From Phyllostachys edulis (lineage: Eukaryota; Streptophyta; Magnoliopsida; Poales; Poaceae), in assembly GCA_036346405.1 (NCBI GenBank), contig CM070550.1:11814115-11878114 (forward strand): a stretch of DNA of 64,000 nucleotides. The letters are read 5' to 3'. The position numbers and the translations under genes are program-made. Shown in pieces: positions 21,321 to 33,167 of the stretch. The stretch's first letter is position 1, and each line of letters starts with the position of its first letter. Below the pieces are notes generated by a model. That model was not told the origin of the DNA. It ran no database searches and saw only the letters and a list, made by a program, of their open reading frames with translations.

Positions 21321-23970
21321 TGTAACATCCCAATTTTCTGAGCTTTTAAAATCTTTTGATTAGTTAGTAGCTGGAAAATTCACCCTTGTGTTTTATTTGA
21401 ATTTTAATTAAAGCTTAATATGAACTTTCAGTATCAAAACAATTTAATATAAATAATGTCAACATCAACTATTATCAAAACTATTTATTTGGGTTCTATG
21501 TGCTTGGATATAATTTTGAGATTTTTCTAGAATTTTTCCAAGGTCAATTGCTATTTTCTATTTGCCAATTTGATTTACTATATTTTCTAAAAATAGAAAA
21601 CCTATTTAAATTCTCAGAAAAGCTTTTGGGACAAATCTCCATCCATTTGGCCCATCTTCCTTTGTTTGCGGTCCAACCGCGTCAACCCACATGCGTGCAC
21701 GTCCGCTAGCACCCGCTGCGAGCTGGGCCTCGCCCGTCAGGTCGTCTTCGACCTCAGCTTCGTCATCCTCACGCGGCCGTCATTGCTGCCACCATGAGTC
21801 TCATTCTACAACAGCTAATTCAGCTCGAATTCTCCATGTGGACCTCATCTTTTAGAAACCTTATCTCTCTGCAACTGATCGGGACTTTTATCTGCTCAAA
21901 ATTGCAACCGAATCATCGTGTCTCCTCCCGAGTCCGAGAAGAACTCTACCGTCGATATGCCATCTCAGCCCCGCCCATACCCCTATAAAAGCCCCCCTAG
22001 GATCGCCCTTTGCCCCGCATCCCGAAACCCGAAACCCCCTCACCTCTGAAGCCCTAGCGCCGCCGCAATCAGAGAATTAGGGTTTCGACTGAGGTTTACG
22101 GTTTTGCGATTTCCACCGCCACTGTGGACGCATCATAGACATTGACCGCGCCATCATCACTGCCATCATGAGAGCTACCTCGCACACCCATCCCCGCTGC
22201 CAGAACAACACCGGAGCAACTTCCCTACAAAACCCGAAGCTCTTCTCCACCTGAAGCTCACCGCCGGCCATCACTGTCGTCCTCGACCACCCGGGAGTGC
22301 ACCCTTAGGTTTGCAATAACCTCCTCTTCACGTTAGTACCACTCATTGCAGGCGAAACGCCGCCGTTCGCCGGATGCACTTGGGACCCGAGCGCCGCCTG
22401 CCTCGCCGTCATCCACGTCACCATCCAGTTCAATTTATACACCGATGTGGCGCTTGCGTGGCAGTCTAGTCACGGCCACATACGCGTATGCCACCCAAGC
22501 GTAAACCACAGATCCGATCTTGTGTAGATCTTGTCCACCGTGCACCAAGTCACTGACTTGTGGGTCCCACATGTCAGTATTTATTTTTATTTCTTTTTCA
22601 GCCCAAAAGTCCTTGCTGACATCAGCTTGCGTCATAATTTTGATTTTTCAATAGAAAAGTAATTCGAAAATTCCAGAAATTCCAATTTAGTTTTTTCTTT
22701 AGATTAGATCTTCCAAAAGTCATATCTTCTTCATCCGAACTCCGATTGAGCCCATTCAAATTTCTAAATTTGATCTCTATTTATATGAATTTTTATTTAA
22801 TTTTTGGAGCTTGTTTTCTCTCTATTATTTATTTATTTTGTTTATTTGCTTCGTTTGCGAGTAGACGTTGATTCTTTCGGGAATTTTGAAGAAGAAGGAG
22901 TTCTTCAAGATCAAGATTAGTACCAGGATCTATTCCAAGGCAAGTTGTATCTTTGATCATATTGAACCCAGTTTTCAAAATTATTTTGATTCAAATTAAT
23001 GCATTTACTTTAAGTATTTATTTAAATGCTTTTGGGTTTAGTTATTAATCCAATTTGTTTATATCCACCTTGTCTATTGTTATGTTGTAATATTTTGTCA
23101 CCCTAGATTGGTTATTTTTAGTTGGTATTATCGTAGCACCAACGTGGGTTGGTTAGATACGAATAGATTGCTTAGCCATGCAACGAGTCATCATTTCATG
23201 TGAGTTGCAAATATGAACCTGACTAAGTGATTATGGAACTTTGTGATAAAACTGTATGCGATGTGTGTTATTACTCGTTGATGGTATGTGTTGCACTTAA
23301 TCAATAGGGTGGGAAAAGATTTAGACTGAGGCAAGTGATGGATACTATGTGATATGGTGGAGCTTCATGATTGGGAATGATAATCTTTGTGGCATAGTTA
23401 TAAATTAGAAGTCTTGCCTTGGTCAATTAAGGACTTAACTTTTTGTGCCATTGAACTGAGTCACAACTGTACAACCACGTGCTTGGTATGGGACGGGCCT
23501 AACTTAGTAAGTTGTGTATTCTCGACATTGACTACTCAAGTTGTAGGTAAGGTTCTGTGTCAAGGTGGAGGTGTGTTTCAGTCTCTGTGGCGACTCACAT
23601 CGTGGGACGGTTCGCCGCTTCCCAGTCTAACGGTGTGCGATGGAGTAATTTCCTCTGTGGGCGTTAGTACTGTTAGTAAAACACATCAGGAGTGCCAATG
23701 CTTGAGATGAAGTTTCTGAAAGGTTTTGTTATGACTGGTGCTTATAACACTTGTTATATCGTTGGGTAAAGTGTACAACATCTGCAAAGTGATAAACAAT
23801 CTATTCGAATAGTCGCGTTCGCGGTCATGGACATGCTCGGGGATTTCACATGAGGGTTAGATTTTCATAAAATAATTGGGAAGGACGCTGTGTGATCTAA
23901 GTCATATGGCTGTGTGAATAATTTGATTAGATTTTGTGTTCTTTGTGATACCAATTGTTAAATTAATATT

Positions 23971-25115
23971 CACTACTACAAAAGGCTAATACTGAACGCC
24001 CCATCACAGACGGTTAACCAAAACTGTCTATATTACATGCAATCACAAACGGTTTTGGTTTAGAGACCGTCTGTGTTACTGGCAGCGCTAAAAACCGTCT
24101 ATGAAGAGGTAATATCATAGACGGTTCATAATGAAAACCGTCTGTGAAGTATCACAGACGGTTCTTAACAATAATCGTCTGTGATAATTCTACATATCAC
24201 AGACGGTTTTCAACAAACAACCATTTGTGATACTTCACAGACGGTTTTTAACAATAACCGTCTGTGATATTACTACATATCATAGACGGGTTTTTGTTGA
24301 AAACCGTCTGTGATAATTAACTTATCACAGACGGTGCGCTATTTTGCTTGCTTACTAATCATCCGGTGCAGTAGTACGTGTATATCCTCAACAGAGTCTT
24401 CTTCTCCATCTCTGGACGAGGAAGAATATAATCAATTTGATGAGTTGCCACCTTTTGGAAATGACATAAGGGTCGAGGAAGAACAACATGACGAAACTAG
24501 CTACATACGCGTCGATCATCATGAAGGGCTAATTTTTAAAGGAGATAAGCAAGTCAAATGATGAATGAAATGTTTATGTGTCATATGTTCTGAATTTGCA
24601 TTTATGTATATGAGAATGTGTCATATGTGAATTTGCATTTATGTATATGAGAATGTGTCATATCTGAATTTGTGAAATGGATGTGCTTGTTTCTGAAACG
24701 AATGTGAATTGGATATGTACTTGTTGTGTTTCTGCTTGTTTCAGATGGCATGGCTAGCATTTCCTGAGACTAGCCAATAAATGAAAATAGATTTAGCAAT
24801 ACAAAAAGAATATCACAGACGGATCCTTAGGACAAATCGTCTGTGATGCATAAGATACCACGGACGGTTCCATCTATAAACCGTCTGTGATAATCAAATA
24901 TCACGAGCGGTTACGAGTTAATAATTATGCGTAATAGTCGAATATCACGAGCGGTTACGAGTTAATAACCGTGCAGTGATAGTATGCATCACAGATGGTT
25001 CAAAAACCATCTGTGATGACCTCATGTCATCACTGACCCATAAACTCAGATGGCTCACGAAACCGTCTGTGATGTTGTTTTTGAACTGTCTGTGAAGATC
25101 TTTTCTGTAGTAGTA
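23971..25115. mobile_element. Non-autonomous CACTA (En/Spm-like) element, TSD ATT
   Basis: It starts CACTACTACAAAAGG and ends TTTTCTGTAGTAGTA, so the ends are inverted repeats of about 14 bases with the final base changed. ATT flanks it at 23968-23970 and 25116-25118. The uninterrupted site is visible in the related LTR near 6695 (AATTAATATTGTCTATTTG). Subterminal regions are packed with the 12-base word TCACAGACGGTT and its complement, roughly twenty copies, as in CACTA transposase-binding regions. No full transposase is present. Confidence 0.92.
24310..24561 (+). pseudogene. Short open frame inside the CACTA element, unrecognised
   Basis: An open frame of 83 codons with an acidic stretch (SLDEEEYNQFDELPPF, then EEEQHDETSYIRVDHHEG). 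It sits between the two subterminal repeat blocks. It may be a remnant of the element's coding region, but I cannot match it to a transposase motif. Confidence 0.35.
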
Positions 25116-25645
25116 ATTGTCTATTTGTTTTGAATTATATTTTAATCTATTATCCATATTCAATTGCAAATGTGCATTTCTACAAAAGAACCACATAAGG
25201 CATTTCCTTTGGAATAAGCCATCATGTATACATTGCATTCTGTGGTATGACTTGCGAGTACGGTTGTGTAGTCATGCTTGCTTTAATCAATCAACATAAG
25301 TGGAGGAGTTTTCGTCCACTTTTGAGGAGGAGTTCTACGAAGGTGCTGATCGTTAGGTCTTGATCCCAGTCGGTTGCCTGTGACGAATCGATGGGTTTTC
25401 ACTAACGTTTAATTTCTTGCGCTACTGCTTATTTCATTATTGTTAGCCCTATAAGGCTTAATAAATGTAAACTCGACCTTAAGGTCAAAATGGTTATTTG
25501 TTATCCAAATTACTCATTTATTATATTATTTCGTCTTGTGTGGATCAATATTTACCTGTGTTGATATTGTGTGTACTAGTGTGATCCTGGACTAGTGCAT
25601 TATACATAGAGGATCCAGAATTGTATTTTTGGGTCCCGACAGAGG

Positions 25646-25658
25646 TGGTATCAGAGCC
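25646..25658 (+). promoter_or_regulatory. Primer-binding site (initiator tRNA-Met type)
   Basis: TGGTATCAGAGCC lies four bases after the LTR end at 25641. This is the standard primer site complementary to the 3' end of plant initiator tRNA-Met. Confidence 0.92.
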
Positions 25659-25854
25659 ATATTGACTGTAAGTCTTGACCTTAGTTAGATCGGCCGTCTT
25701 AGAGTGTCCAAACTATTTTCTAAAGCGAAATTAACTTGCAAGATTTATTGAGCTGCTTAACTCCTCTTATGTCTCTCTTGACTCAACTATTGCTGGAATT
25801 TTTCCTCTCCCCACTGTTTTAAATTGGTTCTTATCCTCTTGTCTATCTTAGCAG

Positions 25855-26580
25855 ATGTCATGTTTCCAGAACTATGGTTAGCGCAAGGGAGAACTTGCTG
25901 CAGAACTATGGAAGCTATTGCAAGAACTCGGAGGATTCGACCGACCGATGTACAAGGGCACCGACTAGGTGGTGAACGGCCGAAGCCGTGGAGTGCTTTG
26001 TCGTTTAACCATCTATGCTTGGAGGGACACTAAGGTTAGTCATCCTCTAAATATCTCTGTTATGAGGATGGTCTTTTCAGAAGGAATCCAAGAGTCCTCG
26101 CGCCTTGCTATCTTGAGGATCTGCAATATCTACGCTCGTGAGCTTCAGGATGTCGTCTTCCACTATCACCCTCGTGCCTCCACAATGGACCTTCCTGCAC
26201 AATACGCGTCTACAAATGGAGAGCACGACGCCACCGTGGTGCATCTTGCCCAATTTGCAGCTGCTCAGGGGGAATCCCTGGAGTTGGCCGCCACGGAGTT
26301 GGAGTGCATCTACGAGACCCTGTAGATGGCAGAAGAGAGGATCAACACACTAGAAGAAGCTCTCCACGGTCAGCATAAATACGAGGAAGACCATGAAGAG
26401 GAAGACCCTAAAGAGGAAGATCCAAAGGAAGACCAGGAAGAGGCCGAGGAGCCAGTAGAACTCGAAGCACTGGAGGAGCCTGTTGTACTTGCACCAGGGA
26501 CGTCTGTTCCTACTGCACCAGTCTCGAGGCACCAGGACCAGTTTGCAAGGCTAGCACAGTTTCAAGTCTACAGCAAGTGA
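25855..26580 (+). pseudogene. Extra ORF upstream of gag (ORF0-like)
   Basis: From ATG at 25855 one frame runs to 26580 with in-frame stops near 25879, 25966 and 26323. It reads RKGELAAELWKLLQELGG, then RLTIYAWRDTKVSHPLN, then ICNIYARELQDVVFHYHP. A very acidic coiled stretch (KYEEDHEEEDPKEEDPKED near 26380) follows. Grass gypsy elements of the RIRE3/RIRE8 type are known to carry an ORF of unknown function between the 5' LTR and gag, and this placement fits. It sits about 200 bp after the primer site and before gag. The product's role is unknown; this copy is broken. Confidence 0.65.
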
Positions 26581-26880
26581 GAGCACCGTCGTGGCTGTGG
26601 AGGTTATCTCATTGAGTAGTTCGCTCAAGTTTAGGTTAAGTCAGTTGAGGCTCAGTGTGTTTGAACCGCGTCAGTTTAAGATTAGGCGTGTCGCCCTTTA
26701 GGTGATAGTTTGTGTGTTAGGATTGTTTGTTTTCTTTTATGCGAATATGAGCTGCAAAGGCCCTTAGGCATTTGTTGCAGCCATGCTAAGACCCATATTA
26801 ATATAAGTATTTCAGTTGATTTCTTGAAGCTGTGTTTGTTGGGTTTAATCTACCCCCTTGATTAGTTTTTAACCTATCTT

Positions 26881-27315
26881 ATGCTTGCTACCTTATCTAA
26901 CCCATGGAGGCTTCGTCGGATGGTTCAGACTCGTCATGCTGCTGCCAGTGGATTCGGAACCCTTAGATCAGAAGAGAATGAGCAGACACCAACAGGAGCA
27001 GTCCTGTCACAAGCACCTCCAATTGATTTGCAGAATTTTAGAGTGTTCATGGCAACCCAAACATAGATGATGTACACGATGATGAACTAGATGCAAAATA
27101 TGAACAATAATCAGAACAACAATAACAACAACGCATCACCAGTCAACCATAGTCATCATGGACCATCCAAGCTCGCAGAGTTCATGAGAACTCGCCCACC
27201 CACCTTTTCTGGGCATGTCTCACTAGTTGAAGCCAATGATTGGCTTTATGTCATCGAAAGGAAGCTGCTGATCACCCAATGCAGCGATCATGAAAAGGTT
27301 CTCTATGCCACTCAC
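26881..27315 (+). pseudogene. gag of family B gypsy element, truncated
   Basis: An Asn-rich stretch (MNNNQNNNNNN near 27094) is followed by KLAEFMRTRPPTFSGH, then ANDWLYVIERKLLITQCSDH and EKVLYATH. That is the N-terminal part of a plant gypsy gag capsid domain (Retrotrans_gag type). A TAG near 27065 and other changes interrupt it. After ATH the homology stops and reversed LTR sequence begins, so the capsid domain, the zinc knuckle and all of pol are missing. Confidence 0.85.
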
Positions 27316-28022
27316 TCGTTCGTGATTCCGACGTCTATTCGAAAGAACCGAGAATAAATCATAAATAATAAAAATAAATTCAACAGCGACAAAATTCAAA
27401 TATCTTTACATATTCATACATATCATGATTTATATGAATTTATAAAAATGAATCATCCAATTTGGAGTTCATATGCAAAAGTTATTAGAATGTGAACTTT
27501 GCTCGGTTTGAAAAATCCTAAAAATTAATAATGTGATGACATCGATGGCGTATTTTCTAAAATTACATTTTCTAACAGAGAGGACGTATTTCCTTTGAAC
27601 TGAAAGCGGCTTTTCCATTTTTAAGAATTTTCATAAATCATTTCTTACATGTGGATCCTACATGTCAGTTTCTCGAGGTTTTAACTCGTGTTTTAATTAA
27701 GAAAACAGTGGATGGTCCCACATGTCAATGAAGCATTAGTTATTAACTAATTAATTAACCTTAACTTACTTATATCTTGAATTAATCCCTAACAAGTGGG
27801 TCCACTTGTTAGTCTCTCGGGTTTTAAACATGTTTTATTTTATGGAAACGGTGAGTAGGTCCCGCATGTCAACGACTTATTTACTATGACACGTTTAAAT
27901 TATATATTTTTAATTATCCTTTTGACCGGTCCCCCATGTCAGACTACTTACTCTTAACCATGGTGATTAACGCTAAGCTAATATTAATCGCGAGTGGGGC
28001 CACTGTGAGACAGAGAAAGAGA
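27316..28022 (-). mobile_element. Family B-like LTR fragment, minus strand
   Basis: Reversed LTR sequence: GATTCCGACGTCTA near 27328 corresponds to the TAGACGTTGA block of the plus LTRs (5574, 22862). TTGGAGTTCATATGCAAAAG near 27460 corresponds to 18187. Repeated CCCACATGTCA words follow, as in the LTR near 22566. Both LTR ends are absent. The join to gag near 27316 marks a deletion or a later recombination. Confidence 0.7.
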
Positions 28023-28027
28023 GATGG

Positions 28028-29100
28028 TGATACGGGGTCACCCGATCTTCTCGACGTAGGATCAAGATACTCACATGAGGCTTACTGAATCGTAGTGATC
28101 TTCCAATGCCAATACAAGGATTAACACTATAATTCGCAAGAACACACGTGCTGATCTTCACCGACCACCAAATGAAGACCTATCGTGCTCTCAATTCCCA
28201 GCGGAAAGATTGAACGATCTTTGATAGATAAACGCCCAATTCCCCCTCAAGTGTTGGTTTGACCAGCCACGAGGAAGAACAAGCGTAGAACGCTGTCTAG
28301 ATGCAAAAGCAATCTGTTGTTTAATATCAAAAGTGGTCTCCCCCAAAAGGGCACAAATACATGAGTATATATGACCCCTAGGGTCAGCCACAAGTCATCC
28401 AAACCAACTCCAACTCATCCCTACATGTCTTGGACTCAAACTCACACAAAAAGAAAACCTAAATTTACAGCTGTCACATTGTTTCGGTCATAGCGATGTG
28501 ACCATATGGTTTCTAAGACTAGCACCACATCCATTGCGTGGACCTTGGAATAAGCTTTCTAATAAACACAAGAGCACCCTAATCGGACTCCGTTTGTGAA
28601 AGTTGTGACCTTTTTATTACATACCCTGTGGGCTGTCTCGAATCGAATTCAAATTGAGTTCCAAGTTGATTTCGAGTTTGATTTTGGTTGTACTTGTGGG
28701 AGGTCCGAATTGGGCTTAGAAATCTTATCCAAAACTTGGGCTATGGATTCTTGGGCTTCTCCCCTTTTCCCCTCCTGGCCACATGGGCTTCTCCCCCTTG
28801 CTGGCCGCATGGGCTTCTCCCGCTTGCTCTCCCATGTGCTTGGTTGCATGTATGGTTGCCATCTTTAAGTCTTCACACTTGTTAAACCTGAGAATGCACA
28901 AAGTATCCAATCATCATCCAAAGCATAAGAAAACTCATTAAGAAACAAATGCACATGCTGGTTTAGAAGTTTGACTCTTGCCCTAGTTAGGCACATCATG
29001 AACATTATCAACATTGTCCTCGTGCACACTTGGAGAGTTGGAAGATGTAGTAGTAATAGGAATGTCCTCATCATCCTCTCCTTCTTCACAAAAAGTCGTC
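28028..29100 (-). mobile_element. Element D: 3' LTR plus end of polyprotein (repeat copy 1)
   Basis: On the plus strand it begins TGATACGGGGTC. The same sequence at 33168 is followed (in minus direction) by a primer site, so this is an LTR end. The block is a direct repeat of 33168-34277. Its right part encodes on the minus strand the end of a gypsy polyprotein (TRARVKLLNQHVHLFLNEF near 28940 and CEEGEDDED near 29080). The exact LTR start inside the block is unclear. The phrase CATGGGCTTCTCCC is itself repeated near 28785-28820. Confidence 0.75.
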
Positions 29101-29195
29101 CTCGGCTTTTGATAGACTAAAAATGTGCTAAACAAAGAATACAATGTATATTCACGGTATATATATTTTTCATCCACACTCCTTTCGTTTAGCAC
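28880..29195 (-). pseudogene. C-terminal end of gypsy polyprotein (element D)
   Basis: The minus strand reads KPRTTFCEEGEDDEDIPIT, then NSPSVHEDNVDNVHDVPN, then, after a lost segment and frameshift, TRARVKLLNQHVHLFLNEF. The second copy (34180-34277) keeps the missing KGPMT bases. A basic GPMTRARAK-type tail closes many plant Ty3/gypsy polyproteins. The upstream pol domains are not recognisable before 30111. Confidence 0.65.
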
Positions 29196-30104
29196 ATTAT
29201 GATTTCCTAAAAGTGTACTAAAGAGAACAATGTATATATGTGATATATGTATGAATCAATTATTGTGTAATTCTTATTGTTTTGCACAAAATAATTAGCG
29301 CAGCAACATCCATAGGATGTATTTGGTATATACATTGCAATACTTTCATTCACATTATTCTCCCTCCCATGAGAAAAAGTCATCCTCGACTTTTCTAAGT
29401 ACATATGGGGGAGAAACCAGATCAAGTTGTTTAAATATGAGGGAGAAAATTCTTAGTGCCTTCTATGCTTCAACTGCGCTACTCTGATTACTTGTACATG
29501 ATTGTTTAGCAAAGGACACATAAGTAGGCTTAAGAAATATTTTAAAATAGCAAGCACTATTATTGAAACACATCTCATTGGGTTCATAACATTGCACAAA
29601 AGATTGTTACCGCAAAACATGTAATTTAAATTCAGCAGGCTTATCACATATAATGCATATTCGACAAACATAGAACTTGTCATCTACACCATAATCTCCA
29701 ATCAAATTGAACGTATATGTGTAGGCCTAAGTACTAACTAGTGATTTTAAACAAGAAACTTCAGCAAGGTTCTCAATCACACTAGACAGCTCTTTAGGAT
29801 CATCGAACATAATATAGTATAAAGAATCATCAGGAGATATTCTAGTAAGAACTTTCTTATGAGTAATCAATTCCACATTATGTAAACAGAGTGTAGAAAT
29901 TTCATAATATGGTATTTCCAATTGAACACAAGAGTTCTCACAATTACTCACCTTTTCACATTTAAATTCAGCAACATGGTTGTTACCTTTATCGACCTCA
30001 TCAGCTGATGTAGGTGCTGTAGGTATCAAATCTTCATGATGAAACCATGGGGCAGCAAGCACTCCATCCCCAATCGTGGTTATCTCCCCGTCTTTTACTT
30101 TCAA
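29196..30104 (-). other. Element D internal region, unrecognised open frames
   Basis: Two minus-strand frames are visible. At 29425-29207 one includes YLEKSRMTFSHGRENNVNES. At 30104-29727 a 125-codon frame includes KVLTRISPDDSLYYIMFDD and PKELSSVIENLAEVSCL. The first motif resembles YQKPRTTFCEEGEDDE next door, as if duplicated. The AT-rich spacer at 29110-29270 also contains two related copies of a CTAAAA...ACAATGTATAT stretch. I cannot assign a function. Position suggests element-encoded sequence between pol fragments. Confidence 0.4.
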
Positions 30105-30111
30105 CGGTGCC

Positions 30112-30915
30112 TAATGAGGATCTAATAATCCTCATTTAATTATTCATCTGTAATTCATATTATGGATAATAATGACGTCATATAGTTCTTGAGTATTCCC
30201 CCTTAATATTCATAAGGAAGAAGCTGGAGGTCGTAATTTCTTCTACGACCACCCCATAGTCGTAAGTCCTCCTACGACTACCCCATAGTCATAAGTCCTT
30301 CTACAACTATAACATGATCGTAAGTTCTACTATGATCAGTCTGTGGTCGTAAGCTCTTCTACAACCATCACCTAGTCGTAAGTTCTTCTACTACCAGTCC
30401 CTAGTTGATAGGGCTCACAGACATGTGGGCCTAATCGATCAGGGAATCTTCTGTACCATATCTAAGGATATGAGCAACCAATTACGATGTTATTCTCTAG
30501 AATAATGGCACGATTTAACTCCTTTGTTGTGGTGATAACTGCCTAGCAACGTGGGAACGTTACTACTCCCACAATAACCTCCAATAACGGCTCCACGATC
30601 CGGAACATTAAGGCGGTCTTTAAATTGGAGATACAGCAGCACATTTCGAAGACTGTATAAAAGGCATAATCATCAGGACAATGGGGGAGATTCAGAGGCA
30701 ATCAGGAGCACAAGACACTATACTCTAGTCTTTCTCTTGATCTTGTAATCCAGCATACTCAATACATACACACAGGAGTAGGGTTGTTATTCTCCTAGGA
30801 GAAGGCCCGAACCTATATAAAAATCCCCGTGTCTCTCTCTCTGCGTGATTTTAAGCCTAGGGGAACCCCCCGAATCAAACAATCTTTACGTAAGTTCGGT
30901 TCTAAAACACCGACA
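30112..30915 (+). mobile_element. Family A 5' LTR (804 bp), inserted in element D
   Basis: It starts TAATGAGGATCTAATAATCC, a mutated form of TGGCGAGGAT..., and ends AACACCGACA, followed by a TGGCGCC primer site. It contains about six hairpin units at 30231-30410 and a TATA-like TATAAAAGG at 30656. The sequence after that matches 12311-13338 and 49329-50114. Confidence 0.87.
30231..30410. repeat. Hairpin-unit array in LTR (30112 copy), ~6 units
   Basis: The units include CATAGTCGTAAGTCCTCC with TACGACTA, and TGATCGTAAGTTCTAC with TATGATCA. It is about half the length of the array at 12418-12840, which accounts for most of the length difference between the two LTRs. Confidence 0.82.
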
Positions 30916-30917
30916 GT

Positions 30918-30935
30918 TGGCGCCGACTGTGGAGA
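30918..30935 (+). promoter_or_regulatory. Primer-binding site, TGGCGCC type (family A)
   Basis: TGGCGCCGACTGTGGAGA follows the LTR end at 30915 by two bases. TGGCGCC-type primer sites are used by Athila/Tat-type gypsy elements and differ from the Met-type site of families B and D. Confidence 0.8.
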
Positions 30936-30983
30936 TCTTCGAGTCATCAGATTTCCTTCGTCTTTTGCAACTCTCATGCTCTC

Positions 30984-31848
30984 ATGGCAGAGCTGGTTCG
31001 ACTTGGCTGATTACACAGATATTGACATGGATGCCGATTTCGACTACGAGCCGAGTATTGCATCATCCGATGGTGATGTCGTCTCCGGAGATCCTTCTCC
31101 AGGAGACCACACCACTGATGGAGTTGAGGAGGGATCCTTATCCCCCACAACGATACGTCTAGATGAGGGACCAGCTTCCTCAGAGGGCAAGGGTCCATCC
31201 GACTACAACAAAGACTATCCCAAGGCAGCCTCAGAGCGTGGCGAGGGTTCTCCCTCCGAATGTTCAAGTCCACCTGAGGCAGTCTGACCTGGCGCGACAA
31301 CTCTTGGAAGTCGTAATTCCAAATCTTCATCAGCACCTGGTGGTTCTCTCTCTCTGGCTCGCCCAGCCAAGGATGCGATCGAACACTCTCTTCCTGCGAG
31401 TTCGACCATCCCAACGCAGGGCTCACCTACGGACGGAGACGGCTATATCCCGGAATTCCCCTTCCTGGAGAGGTTTGCTCCAAGTCGCTAGATGGTGTCA
31501 TTTGACTAGTCCTCAAGTGAGGAGGCTTCAAGCGCAAGTGGAGATCATCAACGGGAGGTCTTCGTCCTTTCCTCAGGTAGCAGTAACTCTCCTAGAGGTA
31601 GGACTAAGGATGCTTCCCGACGATCACACCCTACGACCGCTCGTGGCAATGGCAAGGACACCTCTAGCGATGACCAGAGTTAATACTTTGATGAGCGTGC
31701 GGGAAATCCTCGAGATCATTACACTTCACTAAGGCAAGCTCAAGGATCAGGTATGGATGATTCTGAAATAATCCGACGGAAACGAGTTGCGGCTCAGAGA
31801 AATTTACCTAGGCGCACTCAATACCAGTCGGAAGAAGCTCAGGAACTA
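30984..31848 (+). pseudogene. N-terminal gag/leader region of a family A element, truncated
   Basis: After ATGGCAGAGCTGG (near 30984) and an apparent one-base insertion, one frame reads DYTDIDMDADFDYEPSIAS, then serine/proline-rich low-complexity sequence, then SEIIRRKRVAAQRNLPRR near 31760. In-frame stops lie near 31285, 31490 and 31683. The acidic, Ser/Pro-rich N-terminus before any capsid motif fits the start of a Tat-type gag. The element breaks off near 31848, where element D leader sequence resumes. Confidence 0.6.
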
Positions 31849-33152
31849 AACAACTGTTGTTTAGTGGATCTTGGTATGGCCAGTGTATATCCTATGCAAT
31901 CTGAAATTCTAGTTATTGTAAAGCTAGGTAGCAATCCAAACTAGAACTCAATGCCCAGTTGCTGATCCAAAAGATATAAGAGGTGTTTAGGATAGCAACT
32001 CACACACAGGGATGATGTAACTTGATGCAATCAAAGAAATGAGCTAATATAAAATTATAAGTGAATAATAACTATCTCGTATTGCACAAGTTATGGAGAG
32101 ACGCTGGCCAATTGCTCAATTATGATAATATGGCACAAGATTCCTCAAAATCAACACAAGTGCACAATCTGAAATTTCGAGACAAAATGGTATAATAATG
32201 CACAAATTTCGGCCACTTTCTTTTCTTTTTTCTCTTTTGTTTTCTTTCTTTTATTTGGCACTCTTTGCTTCTTTCTGTTTATGCGGCCACACACTTTTAT
32301 TATTATTATTATTATTTCATTTCAAAAACAACACAACACCCCAAAAAAGATTGTTTCCAAATTTGTGCATGAAACTATATACGAGCAGCCCAAAAGCAAT
32401 ATCAAATATCTAGTCTTAGTAGGAGTAAAGTTTTCACAAAGGAAGATATGGTTCTCAAAGGATATAAGTGAAGCTTCTCAAGAATTGCGCTACTCAAGAA
32501 TATAAGCGATTAGTAATGTGCAATAAATTTTAGCAAAGATGAGAGTAGACAACTAGCAAATATTACTAGAGAACTACTCCAAAAGATAGTGGGGCTTAGA
32601 ATTTATAGCCACAAACTTGACTTTTGTCTAGCACTCCACACAGATTCGAAACCATAATGAACTTAGAATTAGAATTGGATTCGAAATTCTAATCTATGGG
32701 TGCTGAAACTTGTCGGCTCGAACACACATAGAACGAAGCCGAATTTGGACTTGACCAAAAAGATCAAAGTTTGAGGTCTCTTTGCAAACTTTCCAATGAA
32801 TCAAAGAACACCTAAATCGGAGTTCGGACACAAAAGTTACGACTGATTTACAGAACAATGTACCAATTGAACTCGGATTCGACGAAAATTGATTCAAGAA
32901 CTGAATTTGATTTTGGGATTTTTGGTTTTAGGATAGAAACAAGGAACAATCTACACAAAGGAAACACTTACATCAGCACTAAACAAAAATTCTAAAGGAC
33001 TAAAACCTAACAAAACTCATAAGAAATAACATATTGAAACTAGGGTTTGGAATTTTTGTGTTGCAATTTTCAGTTTATGGACTCTAGGAATAAAGAACAT
33101 CAAAGAAAAATTCATCTAAACTAGGGATAAGTAATCCGACCGAGTCAACCAC
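31849..33152 (-). mobile_element. Leader region of element D (5' untranslated part)
   Basis: This AT-rich, gene-free stretch lies immediately downstream (minus direction) of the D primer site. It holds a (TTA)n microsatellite near 32298-32318 and a pyrimidine-rich run near 32217-32260. No convincing coding sequence is visible. The right end adjoins the primer site at 33153. Confidence 0.55.
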
Positions 33153-33164
33153 GCTTTGATACCA
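33153..33164 (-). promoter_or_regulatory. Primer-binding site of element D (tRNA-Met type)
   Basis: The plus-strand GCTTTGATACCA reads TGGTATCAAAGC on the minus strand, three bases from the LTR end at 33168. It fixes the element's orientation as minus. Confidence 0.85.
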
Positions 33165-33167
33165 AGA

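Larger units (their letters stand above)
21321..25641 (+). mobile_element. 5' LTR of a family B gypsy element (with nested CACTA)
   Basis: It starts TGTAACATCC and ends GGGTCCCGACA, followed after four bases by a tRNA-Met-type primer site, so it is a 5' LTR. It is 4321 bp, or about 3.17 kb without the 1145 bp CACTA insertion at 23971-25115 and its extra target copy. It matches the solo LTR at 3581-7216 through long stretches, e.g. GACGTTGA near 22864 against 5575 and the block AAGTTATACC/AAGTTGTATC near 5670 and 22942. LTRs of this size occur in Tekay/Del-type chromoviruses. Confidence 0.88.

Noticed and set aside
24000..25100. Satellite or regulatory array of TCACAGACGGTT
   Set aside because: The words cluster at the two ends of an element with CACTA termini and a 3-base target duplication, so they are its subterminal repeats.
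30829..30980. Start of a gag protein at 30829
   Set aside because: This ATG lies in the LTR upstream of the primer site; the plausible gag start is near 30984.
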